NCBI GenBank assembly: GCA_035637115.1
Contig: DASPXV010000114.1
Span: 1 to 64,000, forward strand
Direction of reading: 5' to 3'
DNA length: 64,000 nucleotides
DNA from: JAICSD01 sp035637115
GTDB taxonomy: Bacteria > Acidobacteriota > Vicinamibacteria > Vicinamibacterales > 2-12-FULL-66-21
How positions within the stretch are numbered: position 1 is the stretch's first letter; each line of letters starts with the position of its first letter. This document shows, one piece after another, positions 7,335 through 15,215 of this stretch. Both the position numbers and the translations under genes were made by a program. The notes below the pieces were generated by a model, which did no database searches, had not been told where the DNA came from, and was given only the letters and a program-made list of their open reading frames with translations.

Positions 7335-10058
7335 ATGCTGCACGATCATCCCTTAGGTTCGTTTGTAGAAACGTTTCAATCAGGTCGCTTCAGGGAAGCG
7401 CTGGATCAACTGAATGCGCGTAGACATGAGTTACAGAGAGCGAATGGCGTTTTGGTGGCCTCGATAGAGGCGGAGCTAAATCTAAACTCTGGATTTCTGT
7501 CGGCTGCGGAACGCGCCGCGCAAAAGCTGCTCCGTGAAACTCACGACGCCTCAATTCAGGCATCAGCTCATCGGATTTTGGCCGAGATTGCTGCCAATCA
7601 GTTGGATTTTGAGACCAGTCTGGCGCAGTACCGGAATGCACGCGCGATTGCTCGGGGGGCCGCAACACCCGCGATCATCGCGAGTATCGAGCTAAGTTAT
7701 TGGGGATGGTTCGCAGGTGTCTTGCCATTCGAAAGTGCCAAGGCGGAGTTCGCGGAGGTGCGCAAGGCTGTCGCTCGAAGCGCTCGGCCACATCATCGGG
7801 CAGAGCTTCGACTGTGCGCAAGCCGGACAGAAGCTCGGAAAGGGGCCCTGGTCGAAGCGCGCAGGCACTGGCAGGTTGCTTCAAAGCTGCTCGAGGAAGA
7901 ACCTAACCTGAAACTTCAGTCCCAGTTATATCTTGATGGCTGCATGATCTCGCTGCTCAACGGTGATCTGCAGGCTGCGTACGAGCACGCGAACATTGCA
8001 TCAAGTTTTGGCGAAAGAGCCGGGTACTTACGATCGTCGGTCGGTGCGATGATCAACCAAGCTCACGTCCTACACGCCACCGGCGATTTGAGCGCTGCGA
8101 TGCATGTTGCTGAACGTGCTGTGGACCGCTGCGGAGAACACCGCCAGTTGGAGGTGGCCGCGCTCGATTGTCTCGCGAATGTGCTGTTGTCAAGAGGAGA
8201 CGTCGCCGGTGCAGATCGAGCGTTCGACAAAATCGCCCATCTGCGTCCGGATCATGGAACGCGACTGGCACCGCACTGGGACGTACTTTCGGAGCTGTCT
8301 TCCAGAATTTCACTCGCCAAGCTTAAAGAGCGGCATTCCGACAGGGATGCTCTCGTCCTGCAAGGGATAGCTACTGCGAAACAAAGTCGAGACATAACGT
8401 GGCTGACGCGCATGCAGCTTGAACTAGCACAATCACGACTTAATGCCGGAGATACCGAAGGTGCCGTTGAGCCGCTTGGCGCAGCGGCGTCGCTTGTTGA
8501 GCCTTCGCCTGACTTGATCGCAAGGACGGCAGCAACGCGAGCATTGGCCTCATTAAAGCTCGGCGAGAAAAATGCTGCAGTCTCGGCATATCAGCGGAGT
8601 GTCCGAATTGCAGAAGCTATTGGAAGTAGTGCGCTGGCAGCCGATCTGGCGAATGACTGCCGCACTCTCGATTGCGAGCCGACGATTGCTGGACTCGACG
8701 ACGCGGTCGCGCTGATCGAGCTGGCGGGGTATCCCCACGTCCTGGCGCGCGAGACATACGCGCTCCTCGAAATCTCCAGCGCCGCGCACGCGATCGCGCT
8801 CGTCGCGCGCGGGGAGGCAGGCGTCCGCAGCGTCACGACGTCCGCGTGGAGCGAGGCCGACGCGGTCGCCGCAGCGCAGGACGCGGGCGAGCGGCTAAGG
8901 ATCGTGTGCGGCACGCATCGCGATGAATCGTGGGAAGTCATCGCCGACCTCAAGGCGGGCCTGAACGACCGCTGCACCGGCGTCGCGATCAAGAAGCTCG
9001 TCGACACTGCCGTCACCCTCGATAAATACCGGCGCGAGGAGAAACAGCGCGCGGCGCTCTGGCCGGCCGACACCCTGGAGACCGACGGCGGTCTGTGGGT
9101 CTCCGAGCAGATGACCGAGCTGCTCTCGATCGCGAAGCGCATCGCACCATCCGACATCACGGTGCTGCTCACCGGCGAGACGGGAACCGGCAAGGAAGTG
9201 CTCGCCCGCGCCATTCATCGCGCTTCCGGACGCGGCGCGAAACCGTTCGTGCCGTTCAACTGCACCGCCGTCCCGCGCGAGATGCTCGACAGCCAGCTGT
9301 TCGGCTACCGCAAGGGAGCGTTCACCGGCGCCAACGACGCGTTCGACGGCGTCATCCGCGGGGCAGCCGGCGGGACGCTCTTCCTCGACGAAATCGCCGA
9401 AATCGGCCCCGAGCTGCAGCCGAAACTCCTCCGCTTCCTGGAGACCCACGAGGTCCACGGCCTCGGCGAGTCACAACCCGTAAAGGTGGACGTCCGCGTG
9501 ATCGCCGCGACCAACGCGGACCTCGAGACGCTGGTCTCGGACGGGCGCTTCCGCGAAGACCTGTTCTACCGGCTGAACGTCGTCCGTCTCAGGCTCCCCC
9601 CGCTGCGCGAGCGCCGCGAGGAGATCCCGCCGCTCATTGATCATTACCTTCGCACCGCGGCGGAGGAACAGAAGAAGGGGCGGCTGACGCTGGACGACGA
9701 GACGCTCGAATATCTGGTGCTCTACGCCTGGCCCGGCAACGTGCGCCAGCTCGTCAACGAGATCAGACGCGTTGTGGCGTACGCGGATCCCGACAGCATG
9801 ATCACACCGGCGCTGCTGTCGCCGGAAATCCAGGCGTCACGCAAGACCGTCCGCGTCCGCCCCGACGACGAGCCGGAGATCCGCGTCCGGCTCGACCAGC
9901 CGCTGAACGATGCGATCGAAGCGATCGAACGCATGATGGTCGTACGCGCGCTCGATCGCGCCCACGGCAATTACGAGAACGCGGCACGACTCCTGGGAAT
10001 TTCTCGGAAAGGACTGTTCCTCAAGCGACGCCGATGGGGGATGCAGCGCGCGTCCTGA
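7335..10058 (+). CDS. TPR-containing sigma-54-dependent transcriptional activator (AAA+, Fis-type HTH)
   Basis: 907-aa bacterial enhancer-binding protein. Residues 1 to about 480 are helical TPR-like repeats in place of a receiver domain. The AAA+ domain has Walker A GETGTGKE near residue 614, the sigma-54 contact loop GAFTGA near 661, Walker B LFLDEIAEIGPELQPKLLRF, and the arginine-finger region FREDLFYRLNVVRLRLPPLR. The last 50 residues form a Fis-like helix-turn-helix (ALDRAHGNYENAARLLGISR). It starts 9 bases after the HD-GYP stop, so the two are probably co-transcribed. Likely targets are the two nearby subtilase promoters (inference). Composition jumps from about 53% GC (8581-8640) to 75% (8761-8820) within the gene, suggesting a mosaic. 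Confidence 0.93.
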   Translation: MLHDHPLGSFVETFQSGRFREALDQLNARRHELQRANGVLVASIEAELNLNSGFLSAAERAAQKLLRETHDASIQASAHRILAEIAANQLDFETSLAQYRNARAIARGAATPAIIASIELSYWGWFAGVLPFESAKAEFAEVRKAVARSARPHHRAELRLCASRTEARKGALVEARRHWQVASKLLEEEPNLKLQSQLYLDGCMISLLNGDLQAAYEHANIASSFGERAGYLRSSVGAMINQAHVLHATGDLSAAMHVAERAVDRCGEHRQLEVAALDCLANVLLSRGDVAGADRAFDKIAHLRPDHGTRLAPHWDVLSELSSRISLAKLKERHSDRDALVLQGIATAKQSRDITWLTRMQLELAQSRLNAGDTEGAVEPLGAAASLVEPSPDLIARTAATRALASLKLGEKNAAVSAYQRSVRIAEAIGSSALAADLANDCRTLDCEPTIAGLDDAVALIELAGYPHVLARETYALLEISSAAHAIALVARGEAGVRSVTTSAWSEADAVAAAQDAGERLRIVCGTHRDESWEVIADLKAGLNDRCTGVAIKKLVDTAVTLDKYRREEKQRAALWPADTLETDGGLWVSEQMTELLSIAKRIAPSDITVLLTGETGTGKEVLARAIHRASGRGAKPFVPFNCTAVPREMLDSQLFGYRKGAFTGANDAFDGVIRGAAGGTLFLDEIAEIGPELQPKLLRFLETHEVHGLGESQPVKVDVRVIAATNADLETLVSDGRFREDLFYRLNVVRLRLPPLRERREEIPPLIDHYLRTAAEEQKKGRLTLDDETLEYLVLYAWPGNVRQLVNEIRRVVAYADPDSMITPALLSPEIQASRKTVRVRPDDEPEIRVRLDQPLNDAIEAIERMMVVRALDRAHGNYENAARLLGISRKGLFLKRRRWGMQRAS

Positions 10059-10452
10059 AAACCAGCCAGCGCTGGACGGCCGACCTCGTCAGGGTGACCG
10101 AAAACTCACGATAGCTGCTGAAGCCGCTGTCTCACGATCGATCACACTCGCAGAAACCCGAGTATTTCCGGGGTCCCGTCCTGAGACATGGAATCTCACA
10201 ATGAGACACGAACTGGGATTCGGCGGAGCCTGCCGCCGCGGGAACCTCACAACGCGCGCTGGATGGGAAGCAGTCAGTCGTACACATCACACGGTCGCAC
10301 ATGGGCGCACACCACGTTTATGTAGACGAACTGACAATCCTGCAGCACAGTTAGCGGTCGCTCGCACCGATCTGTGCGCGCACGGCACCTTTTCCACCGT
10401 CTCTCGAACGTCTTCGATGTAACGCCCAGACGAAATCGTTAGCACAGCCGTA
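10059..10452. other. Intergenic region with TGAGA/TCTCA half-sites
   Basis: This stretch of about 400 bases has no convincing gene. It holds alternating half-sites: TCTCA at 10130-10134, TGAGA at 10182-10186, TCTCA at 10194-10198 and TGAGA at 10202-10206. The last three make two overlapping inverted repeats with spacers of 7 and 3 bases. They lie about 250-325 bases upstream of the candidate -24 element at 10455, which is long but possible for enhancer sites. Otherwise I see nothing recognisable in it. Confidence 0.3.
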
Positions 10453-10469
10453 TTGGCGTGTTGATTGCT
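10453..10469 (+). promoter_or_regulatory. Candidate sigma-54 (-24/-12) promoter of the second subtilase
   Basis: TTGGCGTG-TTGA-TTGCT matches the RpoN pattern TTGGCACG-N4-TTGCT except for two bases of the -24 box, and keeps exact GG-N10-GC spacing (GG 10455-10456, GC 10467-10468). The expected start site, near 10480, is only about three bases before ATG 10483, so transcription would yield a nearly leaderless mRNA. That fits the absence of a Shine-Dalgarno but weakens the call. Confidence 0.4.
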
Positions 10470-10482
10470 CAATGCGCCAGTC

Positions 10483-11109
10483 ATGCGATGGCGTCCCCAG
10501 ATCGGCCTGCTCCTCGTCATAGGGTTTTGCGCAGTCGCCACCAGCGGCGCGACAGCAGTCAAAACTGCCGCGGCCGCACGCGCGGCTGACGCAAAGCTCG
10601 ATCACTACCTCCGCGCGCTCGATAGCGCCGCCGCACGCCCGGATCGCGTACGCGTAATCCTCGCGACACGCGCGGGCGCACGGGATCGCGTCAAGGGCGC
10701 ACTCTGGCGCGCCGGCGCCGCGATCCTCTCTGAACACGACATCATCGACGCGGTTACGGCGGAAGTGCCCGCCGGGCGTCTGCGCGGGCTGGCGGAAAGC
10801 GAGGACGTGCTGCACGCGTCGGTCGATGCCGTCGTCGTTGGAAGCCTTACGACAGCCACGGTGCCGACGCTTTCGGAGAACATGCTGAAGCCAACGCTGG
10901 GCATCGACAATTCGACCGAGGTCGGGAAAGACGTGGGCGTGGCGGTCATCGACTCCGGCATTGTCAACCACGACCAGCTGCCGGTCGCCACGTTCTACGA
11001 CTTGCTGAGCAGCTCAACGAAGACGGTCAAGCCGCTGGACGGCTACGGCCACGGCACACATGTGGCCGGCATGATCCGGGCGAAGGACGACAAATCGGAC
11101 GCACGGTAG
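10483..11109 (+). pseudogene. Second subtilisin-like peptidase, 5' part, ended by an in-frame TAG
   Basis: N-terminal part of a second S8 peptidase. ATG 10483 gives a signal peptide (MRWRPQIGLLLVIGFCAVA, cleavage after SGATA likely). A propeptide-like region follows, then Asp (VAVIDSG) and His (YGHGTHVAG) of the triad. TAG at 11107-11109 follows KDDKSDAR. The same frame continues at once with RSLAPASRLIGLRVL, which is the conserved subtilase segment expected there, so one nonsense change has split the gene. A Tyr codon is the likely ancestral reading, since subtilases often have YRG(I/V)AP here. A 209-aa product without the catalytic Ser would be inactive. Confidence 0.8.
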
Positions 11110-12297
11110 CGCAGCCTCGCGCCGGCGTCACGCCTGATCGGTCTCCGGGTCCTCGCATCGGATGGATCCGGATACACCAGCACGGTGATCGATGCGATCG
11201 AATTCGCGATCGCCAACAAGGCCAAGCTCAAGATCGACGTGATCAATCTCTCGCTCGGCCATCCGATCTACGAATCGGCGACGACCGATCCGCTGGTGAT
11301 CGCGGTCGAAAAGGCGGTCGCCGCCGGAATCGTCGTAGTCATCGCCGCCGGGAACGAGGGGATGAACCGGCAGACTGGAGAGATCGGCTACGCCGGCATC
11401 AGTTCTCCCGGCAACGCGCCGTCCGCCATCACAGTAGGCGCCGCGGACACCAAGAACACCGAAACGCGCCTCGACGACGAGGTGGCGCCGTTCAGCTCAC
11501 GCGGGCCAACCTGGTACGACGGCTATGCGAAACCGGACGTCATCGCTCCGGGACGGCACATCGTCTCCTTCATGGCGAAGGACAGCAGCCTCTATAGGAG
11601 CTACCCCGCCTGGTATGTGAACGTCGCGACGCGGACCTACATGACGCTCAGCGGCACGAGCATGGCTGCGGCGGTCACGAGCGGCGTCGTGGCCGACATC
11701 ATTGCGGCGAGCCGCAACGCCAACGGTGGCCGGACGCCGACGCCGAACACGGTCAAGGCGATACTGGAGTGGACCGCAGGGCAGATTCCGAACGCGGACA
11801 CGTTGTCGCAGGGAGCCGGCGAGATCAATGCTGCCGGCGCAATCGCCCTGGCGAAAGCCATCGACTTGAGCGTCCCGGTTTCGTCCTGGTGGCTTTCTGG
11901 CGGAGTAACGACCACGACGACGCTGTCTAATGGAGACGTGATCAATTGGGCGCAGCGACTCGTCTGGGGAGATCGTCTCGTGTGGGGCGACTACATGTAT
12001 TCGAACGATCCCGCATGGGCGCTGCGAGTGGTGTGGGGCGATCGGCTCGTATGGGGAGACCGGCTGGTGTGGGGCGACGTGAACGACAGCGTAGTCTGGG
12101 GCAGCCGTCTCGTATGGGGCTCGCGACTGGTCTGGGGATCGAACGTGCTCGCGTACGACGCCGGCGGGTCACTGCTCTACGGCGATCAGATTGACTGGCA
12201 GAACGTCACGGCCGATCGGCTGGTATGGGGATCGGTCGATGGCTCTGGCTCCGCCGGCGCAACGCTCGCCGGGACGCAGTGGACGCCCGTCTTCTGA
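11110..12297 (+). pseudogene. Second subtilisin-like peptidase, 3' part, with RLVWG(D/S) repeat tail
   Basis: Downstream half of the interrupted S8 gene, in the same frame as the 5' half. The first usable start after the TAG is GTG 11185. It carries the Asn region (VIAAGNEG) and the catalytic Ser in LSGTSMAAA. It ends with about nine Trp-rich units, mostly RLVWGD or RLVWGS, broken up by short spacers (YMYSNDPAW, VNDS, NVLAYDAGG). The body is otherwise intact, so loss of function is recent or the stop is read through. The stop codon overlaps the next gene start (TGAATG), so an acetyltransferase is coupled to it. Confidence 0.8.
11956..12234 (+). repeat. Interrupted 18-bp repeats encoding RLVWG(D/S)
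   Basis: About nine 18-base units encode RLVWGD/S, RVVWGD or SVVWGS, in three clusters separated by non-repeat spacers, with a lone last unit at 12217-12234. The hexapeptide period and central V-W pair match the VVWT(D/N) tail of the first subtilase, while the flanking residues differ (G and R in place of T and S). The two tails are therefore divergent versions of one design. Confidence 0.85.
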
Positions 12298-12930
12298 ATG
12301 GCCATCCCGAGCTCCCTCGTTATCGCGAATGGGAGAACGGTAGCGCCGCGGTGCGCGTCATGGCGGGCGGCGCTGCCCGTCCTGGAAACGCGCCGCGCGA
12401 TTCTTCGTGAAGTCAGGCCGCGAGATGCGGCTCACCTGGCCGCGTCACTTGGCGGGCCGAAGGTGCTCGATTACCTTCCGCTCGGACCGTCCACCGAGGA
12501 GCATTTCGCGCGATTCATCCGCTGGGTAAGACGCGAGCGGCGCGCCGGGCGCTATCTGTGCTTCGCGGTCGTACCGCGCGAACGTAGAACGGCGGCCGGA
12601 CTCTTCCAGCTATGGCCGATCGAGCCTGGATTTGGCACCGCGGAAATCGGATTCGCGCTCGACGCCACGCTGTGGGGTTCCGGCACGTTTCAGCCATGCG
12701 CGACGGCGGCAATTGATTTCGCGATGGACACGCTCGGCGTGCGGCGCCTGGAATGCCGCTCGGCCGTCGGGAACGGGCGCGGCGCGGCCGCGCTCAGAAA
12801 GCTCGGCGCCGTTGCGGAAGGAACGCTGCGGCAATGCTTTCCCTGTCCACTGGGTCTGCTCGACCACACGATCTGGTCGATTCTCTCGCACGAATGGCGC
12901 GCGTCGCGGGAACGGGCGAGGCTGACGTGA
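12298..12930 (+). CDS. GNAT-family N-acetyltransferase (RimJ/RimL type)
   Basis: 210-aa acetyltransferase of the RimJ/RimL-like GNAT group. After a short lead, LETRRAILREVRPRDAAHLA begins the fold. The later EIGFALDATLWGSGTFQPCA and MDTLGVRRLECRSAVGNGRG are the usual acetyl-CoA-binding and C-terminal segments (R/Q-x-x-G/A is diverged to GSGTFQ). It may acetylate a protein N-terminus or a small amine; the substrate is unknown. ATG 12298 directly follows the subtilase stop, and the gene overlaps the next HD-GYP gene by 4 bp, so it lies inside that operon. Confidence 0.82.
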   Translation: MAIPSSLVIANGRTVAPRCASWRAALPVLETRRAILREVRPRDAAHLAASLGGPKVLDYLPLGPSTEEHFARFIRWVRRERRAGRYLCFAVVPRERRTAAGLFQLWPIEPGFGTAEIGFALDATLWGSGTFQPCATAAIDFAMDTLGVRRLECRSAVGNGRGAAALRKLGAVAEGTLRQCFPCPLGLLDHTIWSILSHEWRASRERARLT

Positions 12931-14816
12931 GCTCGGCGATCTCCGCGACCTGCCGCAAGTACGTAGTCACGGTCGGCGCGATCGGGCTGGTGCCGATTGC
13001 GTGGGCCGTCGGACGTGTGATCGCGCAGCCGCCGCATCCGTTATGGTACGTCGCCGCCGCGCTCGCGCTTCTCAGCGGGCCGCTCTGCATCCGCATTCCG
13101 TCGATGCAGGCCACGATCTCGGTCTCCGAGGGCGTGATCTTCACGTCGGCGCTGTTGTTCGGCCCGGCGGCAGCGACGGTGGTCGCGGTGATCGACGGTC
13201 TCGCGGTATCGCTGTGGAGCAGGAAGCGCACGCGCGTCCGCCTCCTGTTCGGCATCGCGGAGCCGGCGATTTCCGTCTGCCTCTCGGCACTGCTCTTCTA
13301 CCAGCTGGCCGGCGTCCCGCCGCTCCTCGAACAATCGAGCGCATTCGGCCCTCTCGTCGTACCGCTCCTGACCCTGACGACGACGTATTTCCTGCTCAAT
13401 ACGCTGATCGCCGGCGCCGCAGTATGGCTGGACACCGACGTTGCACCAGTCGCGTTGCTGCGTCAGCACCTGCCGCACATGGCGCTGGATTTCTGCGTCA
13501 GCCTGTCCGTGTGCGCGTTGCTCGTGCAGTCGCACCGGGACATGACATTGACTGCGGTCATCGTCTTCGGGCCGATGCTGCTGGCGTCGTACCTGTCCTC
13601 GCATTACGCGGCCTCACGCCTCGAGGACACCAGCCGGCACCTGACGGAGCTGCGCCGGCTGTACGACTCCACCGTCGAGACGCTCGCGATGGCGATCGAC
13701 GCGAAGGACCAGGTGACCCACGGCCACATTCGTCGCGTGCAGCTCCTCAGCACGAGGCTCGCAACGGCGCTCGGCGCATCCCGCAAAGAGGTCCAGGCGC
13801 TCGAGGCCGCCGCGCTGCTGCACGATCTCGGGAAGCTCGCCGTGCCCGAGCACATTCTCAACAAGCCGGGCCCATTGTCTCCGGCGGAATACGAAGAGAT
13901 GAAGAAGCACGCGAGCATCGGTGCGTCGATTCTCTCGGGCATCGACTTTCCGTTCCCGCTGGTTTCTCTCGTCCGGCACCATCACGAGAACTGGGACGGC
14001 ACTGGGTACCCGGATGGCCTGGCCGGCGATGCCATACCGGTCGGCGCGCGCATTCTGGCCGTTGTCGACTGCTATGACGCGCTGACCTCGGACCGGCCGT
14101 ACCGCCGGCGCATGAGCCACCATGATGCGCTCGAAATCATCCGCTGCCGGAGCGGCCGCATGTACGACGCGGCTGTTGTGGACGCCTTCATCCGGCTGCC
14201 GCGTCCGACAGAAGCGGAGATGGAGCCGACAGAAGCCGAGATCGCGTCGCCGCTGCGGCGCCGCGTCGCGTCAGTGCTCGAAGGGACTGGAGCGCGCCAG
14301 CTCGCTCCGGCGCCTTCCAGCAATACGAAGCTAAGGCGGGACTGGGTCACGCAGTTTCTGGCGACGGTCGAAGGCGCGGACTGGGACGATGCGGCGCGGC
14401 GGATTGCATCGTTCGTGTCGCAGGCCGCTCCAGAATCGGTGGCGGTGCTCTTCCGGTTCGACGCGCGGCGTCACGTTCTTGCGGTCGCCGGTCTGCACCG
14501 TACGCTCGACGGCCGCATCCCCGACCAGGTCGCGGTGGGCGAAGGCGTGAGCGGATGGGTCGCGGCGAATCGCAGGACGATGGCGAATGCGGACGCCGCG
14601 CTGGATCTCGGCGATGCCGCGGGTGTCGTGCGCCCGCCGCTGCGCTCGTGCGTCAGCGTGCCGCTCCTGCACGACGGAGATCTGGCTGGCGTCCTCACAG
14701 TGTATTCACCCTACGCGTTCGGCGAGCTCGACCGGCTGATTGTCGAGTGGCTCGCGGAAGGGCTGCCTGGAGCGCTGAACGCCGAGATGGTCCAGATGCG
14801 TCAGCGCCTCGCGTAA
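12927..14816 (+). CDS. Membrane HD-GYP / GAF signalling protein
   Basis: About 629 aa from GTG 12927, which overlaps the GNAT stop (GTGA); ATG 12894 in the same frame is an alternative. The N-terminal 210 residues are membrane helices resembling those of the protein at 4944 (shared SVSE...LLFGPAA segments). The HD-GYP domain is complete: VTHGHIRRVQLLSTR, LLHDLGKLAVPE, HHENWDGTGYPDG, DCYDALTSDRPYR. A GAF-like domain lies at the C-terminus (GEGVSGWVAANRRTMANA). It lacks the degenerate GGDEF tail of its paralogue. Expected role: c-di-GMP hydrolysis coupled to an envelope signal. Confidence 0.9.
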   Translation: MSSAISATCRKYVVTVGAIGLVPIAWAVGRVIAQPPHPLWYVAAALALLSGPLCIRIPSMQATISVSEGVIFTSALLFGPAAATVVAVIDGLAVSLWSRKRTRVRLLFGIAEPAISVCLSALLFYQLAGVPPLLEQSSAFGPLVVPLLTLTTTYFLLNTLIAGAAVWLDTDVAPVALLRQHLPHMALDFCVSLSVCALLVQSHRDMTLTAVIVFGPMLLASYLSSHYAASRLEDTSRHLTELRRLYDSTVETLAMAIDAKDQVTHGHIRRVQLLSTRLATALGASRKEVQALEAAALLHDLGKLAVPEHILNKPGPLSPAEYEEMKKHASIGASILSGIDFPFPLVSLVRHHHENWDGTGYPDGLAGDAIPVGARILAVVDCYDALTSDRPYRRRMSHHDALEIIRCRSGRMYDAAVVDAFIRLPRPTEAEMEPTEAEIASPLRRRVASVLEGTGARQLAPAPSSNTKLRRDWVTQFLATVEGADWDDAARRIASFVSQAAPESVAVLFRFDARRHVLAVAGLHRTLDGRIPDQVAVGEGVSGWVAANRRTMANADAALDLGDAAGVVRPPLRSCVSVPLLHDGDLAGVLTVYSPYAFGELDRLIVEWLAEGLPGALNAEMVQMRQRLA

Positions 14817-14867
14817 GACCCGCAACCTTTCCCCGCCCGCTCCCGTCCAATTCGATCGATAATATCC

Positions 14868-14880
14868 ACCACAATGTGGT
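14868..14880. promoter_or_regulatory. Palindrome over the padR start codon
   Basis: ACCACA-A-TGTGGT is a perfect 6+1+6 palindrome, and the ATG of the PadR gene (14874-14876) lies in it. PadR proteins often repress their own operons by binding dyads near the promoter, so this is a candidate autoregulatory operator. AATAT at 14861-14865 may be part of the promoter. Confidence 0.35.
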
Positions 14881-15215
14881 TTAAATCCAGGTCCGCCGCC
14901 CTCGGCGACTTCGAACAACTGGTACTGCTCGGCGTCCTGCGCCTGGACGACGAGGCGTATGGCGCCGCGATCCGGCAGGAAATCCACGCGCGCTCGGCCC
15001 GCGACGTGTCGATCAACGCGGTGTACACGACGCTCGACAGGCTCGAGAGCAAGGGGCTGTTGCGGTCATGGGTTGGCGAGCCGACGGCGCAACGCGGCGG
15101 ACGCCGACGCAAGTTCTACGCGCTCAAGCCGGCAGGCACGGCGGCGCTGCGCCACGCATACCACGCGCTTCAGTCGATGGCGGCCGGCCTCGAGGGACGG
15201 TTAAACGCCAAGTGA
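14874..15215 (+). CDS. PadR-family transcriptional regulator
   Basis: 113-aa winged-helix repressor of the PadR type: LGDFEQLVLLGVLRLDDEAYG, then SINAVYTTLDRLESKGLLRSW, which is the recognition-helix and wing region of the family. The short length and lack of a long C-terminal helix fit the PadR_s1 subgroup. Its stop overlaps the GTG of the following permease by 4 bp. Small PadR genes coupled this way to duplicated orphan permeases are typical of acidobacteria. The effector is unknown. Confidence 0.92.
   Translation: MWFKSRSAALGDFEQLVLLGVLRLDDEAYGAAIRQEIHARSARDVSINAVYTTLDRLESKGLLRSWVGEPTAQRGGRRRKFYALKPAGTAALRHAYHALQSMAAGLEGRLNAK

Noticed and set aside
10069..10078. CCAGCGCTGG palindrome after the activator stop as a terminator
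   Set aside because: The stem is only 5 bp with no T run, too weak to call.
10201..10422. Short plus-strand frame (73 codons) in the activator-subtilase gap
   Set aside because: No ribosome-binding site and a peptide rich in Arg, Cys and Thr without pattern; regulatory half-sites overlap its start.
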